Positions 18,055 through 26,882 of a DNA stretch of 64,000 bases are shown piece after piece (positions within the stretch are counted from its first letter, which is position 1; each line of letters starts with the position of its first letter). The DNA comes from Gammaproteobacteria bacterium. GTDB taxonomy: Bacteria; Pseudomonadota; Gammaproteobacteria; Steroidobacterales; GCA-2729495. The stretch spans positions 1 to 64,000 of the forward strand of contig VGVH01000004.1 in the NCBI GenBank assembly GCA_016874095.1, read 5' to 3'. The translations under genes and the position numbers were made by a program. Below the pieces are notes generated by a model. That model was not told where the DNA came from, searched no databases, and saw only the letters and a list, made by a program, of their open reading frames with translations.

Positions 18055-19581
18055 TCAGCCCGCCAGTGCGAGACCCGGCTTCCAGGTGATCTCGCGCGAA
18101 AGGCTCATGCCTGGTGCGTGTGACACTTCGAATGCGACGAATTCGCCCGGCCGGTTGAGGGCGAGCCCGACCGTGATCGTGAGCAGCAGCTCACTCCCGG
18201 CCGCGCGTCTTTCGCAGCGCACGAAAAACGCTTCACGCGGCTCCGCTCCAGCAAGCAACCCCCTCGCGCGCAAGGCGGCCAGGTACTGCTGCAACTGGTC
18301 CTGCACCTCGGAGTCCGCCTGGTCACCGCCCGGCTCGAAGGCCGCCCAACGTGTGTAGCGGAGGACACCGCCCATCACGATCAGCGCTATGCGCCGCTGC
18401 CGCAGGCTGTTCCAGGGCGTCGGCCCGCCCGATCGGGCCATCGTCGTCAGTCCGGCCAGCTCGATCTTCCCCGCGCTGCGCACCAGCGTATTGACGCCGA
18501 GACGCCCGAGCTGGTGCACATCGCCTTCCTCCAGCGCGAGTACCGGCCTGCTGCGGCCCAGTGACAGCAGCGGACGCTTCACGGTGGCAAGGTCCCATGC
18601 CGCGAGTGCGCCCGCGATTGCCCCGGCCGCGCTCAGGTGGCCGCGGGGATCGCCGTGCGGCGGGCTTTCGAGCGCCGGAAAATAGGTAATCGCGTTCGGG
18701 CTGGTGAAATCGCGTTTGCGCTGCACGCGCACCGCATCGTCGACCTCGCCCCAGCTCCCGGGCGGATCGAGCAGCAGCAGCGCAGATCGCTCGCGGCAGT
18801 AACCGTCCGCCGCGAACAGCGCGACCGGCCCCAGCGTCGCGCCGGTCGCGCCAGGCACAAGCGTGACGAAATCGACCCAGGGCACCTGTTCCAGCGCGAA
18901 GAGACCGGTACTCTCCTCCCGCGAACCGATCAGGTCGTAGTCCGTCGGTGCGTTGTCTCCCTGCCAGTCCCAGCGGCCGTAGACGTAGTTCACGACGTTA
19001 CCGGAACCGACGGTACGGGTCGGTCGCTCGGCCGGAAGGGGTCCGGCGAGCCGCACCAGACCGGAACGCTCGAGAACAGTACCGATGAACTCCGCATGGC
19101 CCGGCTGGAGGCTCAAGCCCTGGTAGACCTCCTGCTCCTCGACGAGCGGTTGCGACGGGGAGCGACAGCGATGGATAACCAGGTTGAATCGCAGCCGGTC
19201 AGCAGACGCCGTTCCGTCATGATCGACCGAAGCGCGTAGGTGCTCGAGGGGGCCCGGATTACGCGCCTCGAGTTTCAGGTCGCCGCACAGACCCGGCAGC
19301 GTAATCTGGTTGCAGCGCGCGGAGCGGCTGACGCGCACGACGACAGCCTCCCTGCCGCCATTCTCGAAATACTGGTACAGCAGGAATTCCGTCCGGCTCG
19401 GGTAACCGGGCACGCTGAAACGCGCCAGGAATTCCTCGAGGCTGTGCACAGCGACGGGAATATTCACCGGACCGCGCGGTGCCGGTCCGATGAAGGCAGC
19501 GACGCTCACCCGCTCCACAGGTATGACCTGACCGCGGGGCGGGATCTCGACGACCGAGATGCCGCGACTGACCGGATCCAA
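18055..19581 (-). CDS. phage/contractile tail sheath-like protein
   Basis: N-terminal GISVVEIPPRGQVIPVERVSVAAFIGPAPRGPVNIPVAVHSLEEFLARF...LLYQYFENGGREAVVVRVSRSA and C-terminal AFFVRCERR...LNRPGEFVAFEVSH fit tail sheath proteins at both ends. Confidence 0.85.
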   Translation of the reverse strand: MDPVSRGISVVEIPPRGQVIPVERVSVAAFIGPAPRGPVNIPVAVHSLEEFLARFSVPGYPSRTEFLLYQYFENGGREAVVVRVSRSARCNQITLPGLCGDLKLEARNPGPLEHLRASVDHDGTASADRLRFNLVIHRCRSPSQPLVEEQEVYQGLSLQPGHAEFIGTVLERSGLVRLAGPLPAERPTRTVGSGNVVNYVYGRWDWQGDNAPTDYDLIGSREESTGLFALEQVPWVDFVTLVPGATGATLGPVALFAADGYCRERSALLLLDPPGSWGEVDDAVRVQRKRDFTSPNAITYFPALESPPHGDPRGHLSAAGAIAGALAAWDLATVKRPLLSLGRSRPVLALEEGDVHQLGRLGVNTLVRSAGKIELAGLTTMARSGGPTPWNSLRQRRIALIVMGGVLRYTRWAAFEPGGDQADSEVQDQLQQYLAALRARGLLAGAEPREAFFVRCERRAAGSELLLTITVGLALNRPGEFVAFEVSHAPGMSLSREITWKPGLALAG

Positions 19582-19631
19582 TGCCTGGTACCCCTCGCAA
19601 CAACGCGGGCTATCTTAGTCGAACGGTGCGA

Positions 19632-20369
19632 TTACTGTCCGGCGCCGGTTGCCTCGGACTTCAGCACGGCGTCTTCGCCCGTGAACCAGTCGTAGGTCAC
19701 GACGTTCTGTACGCGGCGGGCGGCCGCCACGCCGGCAACAGCGTCCTGGCTGCCGGCCATGATCGCGACCGGGAATCCGCACCGAGCGGGTTGTCCGGCC
19801 CCGGCGGCGCCACGGCGGGCAGCGGATCCCCCCGCCTCTGCATGCTCCTTGCGGATCGAGGCTGGTACGCGCCAGACCGGAGCCTTTTTCTTCCGCGTGA
19901 CGCGAGTCCGCCCCAGCGGTGTCGCCCAGCCCTCCCGGCCAATGCTGATCGGGAAAGTATGGACTACGGGCGTCGCACTCTTCTGCACCTTCGGATACCA
20001 GAACAGGCGTTTCGAGACGACGTTGAGGACGATGCCCTCGCGCGGCGGGACGAGTTCCGTACCCTCCCCCGGCAACCAGGGATCGACGCCCGGGTTTGCC
20101 TCGAGCATTTCGTCATAGCCGAGGTCGTAGGCCTGGGCAACGTCTATGAAGGTGTCCTTTTCGCGGCTGCGCATCACCTGCAACTCGCCCACGATGTTGC
20201 CTGCCGCCGGAAGGTCGAACCGCGTCGTCGGAAGCGGCGGCAGCTCGGCCGGCGCTGCCCGCGCTGCCGGCTACTCCGGCAGGAACAGCAGCGAACAGCC
20301 GGTGCAGAGCAAGGTCACCGCAGCCACCGCGGCGATGCGCATGGCGACCTGGTGCCCGATCCGCATCAT
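19632..20369 (-). pseudogene. degenerate LysM / L,D-transpeptidase (ErfK/YbiS-like) lipoprotein gene
   Basis: ATG at 20369 or 20366; lipoprotein signal MRIAAVAAVTLLCTGC; in-frame TAG (plus-strand 20271..20273); then LysM-like and GIVLNVVSKRLFWYP...TFPISIGREGWATPLGRTRVTRK...VWRVPASIRKEHAEAG; frameshift at a 6-nt C run (19828..19833), after which the other frame continues DPLPAVAPPGPDNPLG; no SHGCxR catalytic motif in any of the three minus frames. Confidence 0.8.
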
Positions 20370-21142
20370 TTGCCGCAGGCCGGTTTCTTGCCGGCGGCGC
20401 GCGCAGCGTTGTAGATCTGGAGTGTCTCGGGAAGCTCCGCTATCAGCTGGTTGATGCGCTTCTCCGGCGCCGGATGCGTCAGCATGAACTCGGGAGGTCG
20501 CCGCTTCTCGTTCTGCTGCATGTTGTTCCAGAAGGGCACGGCCTGGCGGGGATCGAATCCGGCAGCTGCCATGTAGCGCAGGCCCACCACATCGGCTTCC
20601 GACTCGTTGCCGCGCGTGAACGGCTTGTTCAGGCCAAGGTCGGCAATAAGGCTGCCGAGGGCCGCCCCGCTATTGCCCGTGCCGGTCAGGATCGCGAGCC
20701 CGCTCACGCCGATATTCGCGGTCGCGGCCCGATTGGCGCGCTCGAGGCTGTGTTTCTCCGTCACGTGTGCGATCTCGTGACCGATTACCGTTGCCAGCTG
20801 GTCCTGGTTGTCCATCCGCTTGAGAATCCCCGAGAACACGCCGATATTCCGGCCAGGCATGGCGAAGGCGTTTGCCTCGTCGTTCTCGAAGACCTCGACA
20901 TCCCACTCCAGCTCGTCGTAGTCGTCAGGCAGCTCGCGGACGATGGCGTTGACCACGCAGTTCACGTACGCACGGGTGCGGGCGTCCTTGACCACGTCGC
21001 CCTGGCGGCGCATCTGCTCGAACGCGACCTGCGACTGGCTGTCTATCTCGCTCTCCGTGACCAGCGGCAAGGCACAGCCGGCGGCGACGCCAAGCGTCGC
21101 TGCAGCTGCGGCAAGCAAGCGGAACTCCGCGGACATGCGCAT
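20366..21142 (-). CDS. M48 family metalloprotease, putative lipoprotein
   Basis: HEIAHVTEKHSLER zinc motif; lipobox LGVAAGCALP; start chosen at MRMSAEFRLLAAAAA. Confidence 0.9.
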   Translation of the reverse strand: MRMSAEFRLLAAAAATLGVAAGCALPLVTESEIDSQSQVAFEQMRRQGDVVKDARTRAYVNCVVNAIVRELPDDYDELEWDVEVFENDEANAFAMPGRNIGVFSGILKRMDNQDQLATVIGHEIAHVTEKHSLERANRAATANIGVSGLAILTGTGNSGAALGSLIADLGLNKPFTRGNESEADVVGLRYMAAAGFDPRQAVPFWNNMQQNEKRRPPEFMLTHPAPEKRINQLIAELPETLQIYNAARAAGKKPACGK

Positions 21143-21215
21143 CACGACACCCTCGCGGCGATTATAGACCCGGCAACCGGGGCGAGGGATTCGACCGCCG
21201 GGCGCAGGCGGCGGT

Positions 21216-22244
21216 TCACGGCAGGGATCCTTCCTTCTGCCGCTGGGCGATCCAGAGCTCGACCTGGTCGGCGGCGGCACGCACGGCGGCAAGCAGGCGC
21301 TCCTGCAGGCTGTGGCGGGCCTTGTAGGTGACATGGAAAACATCGGCCCGCTCCGTTGCGGCCAGCAGGTAGTCGTCGCTCGAACCGAGCTCGTCGATCA
21401 GGCGCAACTCCAGGGCGCGCGTGCCATACCAGTGCTCGCCGGTGGCGACCGCCTCGATATCCAGCTGCGGCCGGTTTGCCACCACCATGTTCTTGAACAA
21501 CGCGTGAACCTCCTCGAGTTCCTCGCGCAGTTTCGCGCGGTCTTCCTCGGTGTTCCTGCCGAACATCGTCACCGTACGCTTGTACTTGCCGGCGGTGACC
21601 TGCTCGAAATCCACGCCACGGTCGGTCAGTGCCCGGTTGAAGTTCGGGATCTGCGCGATCACGCCGATCGATCCGACGACAGCGAACGGCGCGGCGATGA
21701 TACGGTTCGCCACGCAGGCCATCATGTAGCCGCCGCTCGCCGCGCCTTTGTCGACGATTGCGGTCAGCGGAATGCCGCGCGAACGCAGTCGCGCCAGCTG
21801 GCTGGCAGCGAGGCCGTGTTCGTGCACCGCGCCACCGAAATTCTCGAGCCGCAGTACCACCTCGTCGCGCGCGGTGGCGAGCGACACCACCGCCGTGATC
21901 TCCTCGCGCAGCGAGCTGACTGCGGTTGCACGGATATCGCCCTTGAAGTCGATGACGAATACGCGCGGCTTTGGTTCAGCCTTGTCGGCGGACTTCTCCG
22001 CAGCCTTGCGCTGTTTTTCCTCGCGCTTGGACTCTTTCTTCCACTCGGCCTTCGACAGCGCCGCCTGGCGCAGCGGCGCAGTGAGCTCGCGCAGGCTGTT
22101 GTTCAGCTTCTCGACCGTGAGGTGGCCGACGGCACTGCCCTTGCGTGACAGCGCCACGATGACCAGCGTCGTCGCGCCGGCGGCGGCGACGAAGGTGACT
22201 GCCTTGGCCAGGAACAGGCCGTATTGGAAAAGAAACTCGGTCAT
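21216..22244 (-). CDS. sohB: protease SohB (S49 peptidase family)
   Basis: MTEFLFQYGLFLAKAVTFVAAAGATTLVIVAL N-terminus; VDKGAASGGYMMACVANRI catalytic region. Confidence 0.92.
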   Translation of the reverse strand: MTEFLFQYGLFLAKAVTFVAAAGATTLVIVALSRKGSAVGHLTVEKLNNSLRELTAPLRQAALSKAEWKKESKREEKQRKAAEKSADKAEPKPRVFVIDFKGDIRATAVSSLREEITAVVSLATARDEVVLRLENFGGAVHEHGLAASQLARLRSRGIPLTAIVDKGAASGGYMMACVANRIIAAPFAVVGSIGVIAQIPNFNRALTDRGVDFEQVTAGKYKRTVTMFGRNTEEDRAKLREELEEVHALFKNMVVANRPQLDIEAVATGEHWYGTRALELRLIDELGSSDDYLLAATERADVFHVTYKARHSLQERLLAAVRAAADQVELWIAQRQKEGSLP

Positions 22245-22279
22245 GCATTGCTACCCGTGGAATCCGCCGCGCCCGTCGC

Positions 22280-23284
22280 TCAGCCCAGTCCTGCGTTGCT
22301 GCGTTCGAGCGCGCGCTCCGCGCGATAGCTGGAACGGACCAGCGGCCCTGACACGACTTCAGTGTAACCGAGCGCAAGTCCCTGCTCCCGGTAGCGGGCG
22401 AACTCGTCCGGGTGAACGAAACGGCGTACCGCCAGGTGGTTCGAGGTCGGCTGGAGGTACTGGCCCAGCGTCAGCAGGTTGCATCCGGCTGAGCGCAGGT
22501 CCTGCATCGCCTCGACGATTTCCGCGTCGGTCTCGCCAAGACCCAGCATGAGGCTGCTCTTGGTGAGGATATCGGGACGTGCCGCGCTGGCAATGCGCAG
22601 CACTTCGAGCGACTGGTCGTAGGTGGCGCGCGGATCGCGGACTTCGCCGGTCAGGCGGCGGACCGTCTCGAGGTTATGGGCAAAGACGGCCAGATCCGTC
22701 GCCACCACGGTACGAACCGCGGCCTCGTCTCCGGCGAAATCGGGCGTCAGCGCTTCCACTGCGGTCTGCGGGCAACGCGCCCGGATGGCCTCGATGCAGG
22801 CGCCGTAGTGCGCTGCGCCGCCGTCGGGCAGATCGTCGCGGTCGACGGAGGTGAGCACGATGTAACCGAGCCCCATCAGCTCGACCGTGCGGGCAGCGTT
22901 GGCGGGTTCCTCCGGGTCGATCCAGCCGTGCGGATTCCCGGTGTCCACGGCGCAGAAACGGCAGGCGCGGGTGCAGACACTGCCCATGAGCATGATCGTC
23001 GCGGTGCCGTTGCCCCAGCACTCCCCGATATTCGGGCAGAGCGCGTCCTCGCAAACCGTCGACAGCCGGTGCTCGCGCACGACGGCCTGCACGGCGCCAT
23101 AGCGACCGCCGCCCGGCGCCTTGGCGCGCAGCCAGGGAGGCTTGCCGCCGCGGACCAACTCAACCGGCCCGGCCGTCCGCTTTATGCCGTTCTTGATAGC
23201 CGTGAAGCCGGCCGCCGTGCGGTACTTCTCGCCGCTGCGGGCGTCGGCTTCGGTGACGACGGCGATGCCACGGAGCTCGCTCAT
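22280..23284 (-). CDS. lipA: lipoyl synthase
   Basis: Radical SAM motif CTRACRFC plus auxiliary cluster [12 protein letters not shown]; start at MSELRGIAV. Confidence 0.95.
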   Translation of the reverse strand: MSELRGIAVVTEADARSGEKYRTAAGFTAIKNGIKRTAGPVELVRGGKPPWLRAKAPGGGRYGAVQAVVREHRLSTVCEDALCPNIGECWGNGTATIMLMGSVCTRACRFCAVDTGNPHGWIDPEEPANAARTVELMGLGYIVLTSVDRDDLPDGGAAHYGACIEAIRARCPQTAVEALTPDFAGDEAAVRTVVATDLAVFAHNLETVRRLTGEVRDPRATYDQSLEVLRIASAARPDILTKSSLMLGLGETDAEIVEAMQDLRSAGCNLLTLGQYLQPTSNHLAVRRFVHPDEFARYREQGLALGYTEVVSGPLVRSSYRAERALERSNAGLG

Positions 23285-23333
23285 GCGGGTATTCTGGCAC
23301 GTGGCATGACCCGATGGGCCAGTTGTGCGGACC

Positions 23334-23361
23334 AAAAAAAAGCCCGGCCATACGGCCGGGC
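23334..23361 (-). terminator. intrinsic (Rho-independent) terminator
   Basis: Minus strand GCCCGGCC-GTAT-GGCCGGGC followed by T8 (A-tract 23334..23341 on plus). Confidence 0.9.
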
Positions 23362-23388
23362 AATACAGGGGAAAGACGGTGCGACCAC

Positions 23389-23406
23389 GGGAGCCCGCGG
23401 GCTCCC
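23389..23406. repeat. 18-bp perfect palindrome GGGAGCCCGCGGGCTCCC
   Basis: Self-complementary; between the 65-aa ORF stop and the terminator hairpin. Confidence 0.9.
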
Positions 23407-23422
23407 CGACATCAGACGAAAA

Positions 23423-23620
23423 TCAGTGCACCCTCGACCAGTTCAGCAGCTCAACGGCGTTGGCATCCAGGTTGAAGTTCTTGGCGAGGATCGCCTCGAT
23501 CTCCGCTGGATCGAGTACCGTGTTGGCCGGCTGGTTCAGCTCGACCACCCCGGTGTACTCGTCCGCCATACCGACATCTGCCGACTTCAGCAGGAAGCGC
23601 GTGTAGTACTTGGCGTGCAT
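23423..23620 (-). CDS. small hypothetical protein (65 aa)
   Basis: MHAKYYTRFLLKSADVGMADEYTGVVELNQPANTVLDPAEIEAILAKNFNLDANAVELLNWSRVH; non-overlapping, followed by an intrinsic terminator. Confidence 0.7.
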   Translation of the reverse strand: MHAKYYTRFLLKSADVGMADEYTGVVELNQPANTVLDPAEIEAILAKNFNLDANAVELLNWSRVH

Positions 23621-23811
23621 GGCTCCACTCTAGGCGGCACCCGCTATTGATTCTGTGAAGAGGCGCGCAATTCCACCATCCGCATAACTGCCGGGAATCA
23701 CTCGAAATACGGCTGGATTTCTTCCCATCCCGAGTGTTGCGGCCCTCTAAGCCGCTGCCCGGCCGCTGTGCTATAGATGCGACCGGTTCCGGTTTTCGTG
23801 ACGCCAGTCCC

Positions 23812-25218
23812 ATGAAGCGTTATCCCAGCGTTCGGTTCGCGGTCCTGCTCGCCGCGTTGATCATTGCGATATCGCCGGGGCGCGGCTCCGAACCAGCTGA
23901 GCCCGTCGATGCCGCGCGCGCCGCCGCTGAAGCCGTCGAGGCAGCCCTCTTCGCACCTGGCGCATACGGCGCAGGCCTGGCCGCGCGCGACAAGGCTGCT
24001 GCCGACGCAGAAGAGAAGTTCAGGCAGGCTGCGCGGCAGGCGGCCGTTGCCCGCGAGCGTTTCGCTGCAACGCTTAGGAAGCGTGAAGAAGCCCGTTCGG
24101 CAGAGGCTTACCTCCTCGCTCCGCAACCGTGGGCGCGCGCCGAGGCGATGCTCGGCCAGGCGGCACAGCGACTTGAACGTGCGGCCGAGGAAGCGGCAGA
24201 CGAGCGCGCCGCGGAGGCCCTCGCCCTCTACGATGCCGCCGAACTCGCCGCGCTCAAGGCCGCAGTGTTGACGGCAGCGCGCACGAAGGTCATGGAACTG
24301 GAACCGTCCGGCGCCGACCGACTGGCTCCCCGCACGAGCCAGCGCGCCCGCGACCTGCTGGCAGGCGCCGAGGCCGAACTCGATGCGGACCGGGGGCGGC
24401 AGGAGGCCGCCGGCCGGCTCGCCGCCGAATCACTGGAGAGAGCGCGCCATGCGCTGGCGCTGGCCGGCTGGCTGCGCAGCGCGCGTGAACGCGACGGAAC
24501 CGCCGAGGACACGCTCCTCGCCTGGCAGGAATCGTTGCGGCGTTCCGCGACGGCTTCCGGCGAGACTCTCGACTTCTCCGCGGGACCCGATGCCGCGAGC
24601 GCCGCCCTTGCCACAGCCGTTGCGAAATTGCGCGGACTCGCCACGGAACAGGCTGCGGCATTGGCGGAACGCGGACGCCAGATCCAGGCGCTCGAGGAAG
24701 AGATCAGGGAACTCGATGCCAGGCTGGCTGCAGCCGGCAGCGAAGCGCGGTCTCTCGGGGAGCGGCTCGCGGAGCGAGAGCGTGCCATCGAGCAGTTCGC
24801 GCGACTCGAGCAGGCCTTCGCTGCGGGTGGAGCAACGGTGCTGCGCCAGAGCGAGAACATCATCGTGCGGCTGACCGGGCTCAGTTTCGCATCGGGTTCT
24901 TCCAGGCTGCCTGGTTCTGCGCAACAGCTGCTCGATGCGCTGCGCGAGGCAGTCAATATCTATCCGCGGGCGAGTTTCGCGCTCGAGGGCCACACTGACT
25001 CGAGCGGTGACAGCGCTGCCAACCAGCGGCTGTCCCAGTCGCGCGCCGAGGCGGTAAGAACCTACATGGTCGGAACGCTCGAAGTGCCGGAAGGTCGCGT
25101 AACTGCCGTCGGATTCGGCGATACGCGACCTGTGGCGAGCAATGCCAGCCCGGATGGGCGCGGCCAGAACCGTCGCATCGACCTGCTGATCGAGCCCCGT
25201 GAGTCGCTAACGCCCTGA
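23812..25218 (+). CDS. OmpA family protein with long Ala/Glu/Arg-rich coiled-coil region
   Basis: Signal peptide; C-terminal ALEGHTDSSGDSAANQRLSQSRAEAVRTYMV...GFGDTRPVASN..GRGQNRRIDL peptidoglycan-binding motif. Confidence 0.88.
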   Translation: MKRYPSVRFAVLLAALIIAISPGRGSEPAEPVDAARAAAEAVEAALFAPGAYGAGLAARDKAAADAEEKFRQAARQAAVARERFAATLRKREEARSAEAYLLAPQPWARAEAMLGQAAQRLERAAEEAADERAAEALALYDAAELAALKAAVLTAARTKVMELEPSGADRLAPRTSQRARDLLAGAEAELDADRGRQEAAGRLAAESLERARHALALAGWLRSARERDGTAEDTLLAWQESLRRSATASGETLDFSAGPDAASAALATAVAKLRGLATEQAAALAERGRQIQALEEEIRELDARLAAAGSEARSLGERLAERERAIEQFARLEQAFAAGGATVLRQSENIIVRLTGLSFASGSSRLPGSAQQLLDALREAVNIYPRASFALEGHTDSSGDSAANQRLSQSRAEAVRTYMVGTLEVPEGRVTAVGFGDTRPVASNASPDGRGQNRRIDLLIEPRESLTP

Positions 25219-26127
25219 AACCCGCCGCACCTCATCGCGCCACCACCGCGCGACGATCGCGCCGCAGGCCGGATGCGACAGGTACCCGTAGCACTTGTGC
25301 ACGTTCAGGCCATCGGGGTTGCGGAACCAGGTCATGAGATCGAGCTGGTCGGTGATTTCATCGACCAGCCCCAGCGCGCGCATCTCGCCCCAAATACCGG
25401 CGAAGCGCGCATCGAGCGTGGTCATCTCGCCTATGGCCGCGATGTTCTTCCAGCGGCGGATGCGGGTCGGGAAGCGTCGCTCGCCCGACTGTCCTGACCC
25501 GAGGAGTCGGCTGCGCACGAAGCGCAGCCCCAGCGGGCTGCCTACACTGAGGAACAGGTCGACTTTCTGCGGAGCGGCGAACAAATGCGACAGCTCCCAG
25601 AGCGCGTCGAAGGCGATGACGGAACCCAGGCTGTGCCCGATGAGCAACACGCGGCGCTCGTGCCGCCAGGCATCGAGCAGCGCATCGCCGACCATCTTCC
25701 TGACCTGGACTGCAACACCGCGCTCGTTGGCGAAATACCGGCGGATATCGCGAAGCGTCGCGCGCATGTTCGGGTCGCTGACGAGATCGAACAGCGGCGG
25801 AAACGCATCGCTCAACCGGTACAGCGCCCGCTGCATACGCCGGCCGAGGGATCGCGCCTCGCGCCGGTCCCGCGGCTCCGGCCCCGGGAGCGCAAGCAGA
25901 CGCTCGATCCCGGCCTGGTCCAGGGAAATGTCCCGCTGCGTGTCGTAGAACACATGCGCCCAGGAAACGAGTTTGAACGCGGCGGGATGGCGCGCCAGGT
26001 CTGCGCCAGCATCCGCGTCGGCGCGTGAGACGCCGGCCGTCAGGCAACGCCAGAGGGCCGCGTGGTGGTCGGCAGTCGGCGGTTTCGGCTTGATGCCGGG
26101 CACGTAGATGATCAGCGGATCGCTCAC
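25207..26127 (-). CDS. alpha/beta-hydrolase-like protein of unknown function
   Basis: LIYVPGIKPKP; nucleophile-elbow GHSLGSVIAFDAL. Convergent 12-bp overlap with the OmpA-family gene. Confidence 0.7.
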   Translation of the reverse strand: MSDPLIIYVPGIKPKPPTADHHAALWRCLTAGVSRADADAGADLARHPAAFKLVSWAHVFYDTQRDISLDQAGIERLLALPGPEPRDRREARSLGRRMQRALYRLSDAFPPLFDLVSDPNMRATLRDIRRYFANERGVAVQVRKMVGDALLDAWRHERRVLLIGHSLGSVIAFDALWELSHLFAAPQKVDLFLSVGSPLGLRFVRSRLLGSGQSGERRFPTRIRRWKNIAAIGEMTTLDARFAGIWGEMRALGLVDEITDQLDLMTWFRNPDGLNVHKCYGYLSHPACGAIVARWWRDEVRRVSGR

Positions 26128-26810
26128 GCGCCCACCAGGTCCGCAAGCGCCGCCAGATCGGCCACGCGGTGCGTCGCAGGCTCGAGGGACGACGGCCAGG
26201 CATGCAGCCCGCGGTCTACCCAGACCGCCTGCATGCCGGATGCGCGGGCACCGGCAACGTCACTCAGCGGGTTGTCACCGGCGTGGAGTATCTCGCCCGG
26301 CTGCAGAGACAGCGCCTCGCTGACCGACAGGAAGGCGCGTGCATCAGGCTTTGCCGCGCCGATGGCAAAGGCCGTGAACACCGCGCCGAAGTACTGCTGC
26401 AATCCGATCGCGGCGAGGTCCGCGGTGCCGTTCGTGAGCGCCACCAGTGGCCCGCGCCGCGCGAGCCGTGCGAGCGCTGGCTCGACATCGTCGAACAGAA
26501 CCAGCCTATTGCGGACGCGCTGGAACTCGGCAAAAGCGGCCTTCGCCAGCGAGTCGTCGTAACCGCTTTCGCGGGCCATCCGGGCGAACGTCGTCTGCCT
26601 GAGAAATGGCAGATCGTGACCGCGGTCGGGATGGGCCAGGCCGACCTCGAAGCGCAGGCGGCGCATCGCCTCGGGCGTGAACCGCTGAGTGATCCGCGGG
26701 TAATGCCGCGCGAACCAGTCGTGCACGGCACGTTCGGCACGCACGATCGTCGGGCCGAGATCCCAGAGCGTGTCATCGAGATCGAGGCAGACGGCTTTGA
26801 CGTGGACCAT
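26124..26810 (-). CDS. HAD family hydrolase (YjjG-like)
   Basis: CLDLDDTLWDLG; ALTNGTADL; GDNPLSDVAGARASGM. Confidence 0.9.
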   Translation of the reverse strand: MVHVKAVCLDLDDTLWDLGPTIVRAERAVHDWFARHYPRITQRFTPEAMRRLRFEVGLAHPDRGHDLPFLRQTTFARMARESGYDDSLAKAAFAEFQRVRNRLVLFDDVEPALARLARRGPLVALTNGTADLAAIGLQQYFGAVFTAFAIGAAKPDARAFLSVSEALSLQPGEILHAGDNPLSDVAGARASGMQAVWVDRGLHAWPSSLEPATHRVADLAALADLVGA

Positions 26811-26882
26811 TGAGCGGGCCGCGGGCTGGCGCGATTGGCCTGAAGGCCGCATTGTCACGGCTACGGCGCCGGGGCGCCAGCG

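Noticed and set aside
16630-20369. Integrated prophage around the sheath-like gene
   Set aside because: No integrase, capsid, terminase, portal, tube, lysis genes or att-like repeats recognised; the flanks are normal chromosomal genes on the same strand.
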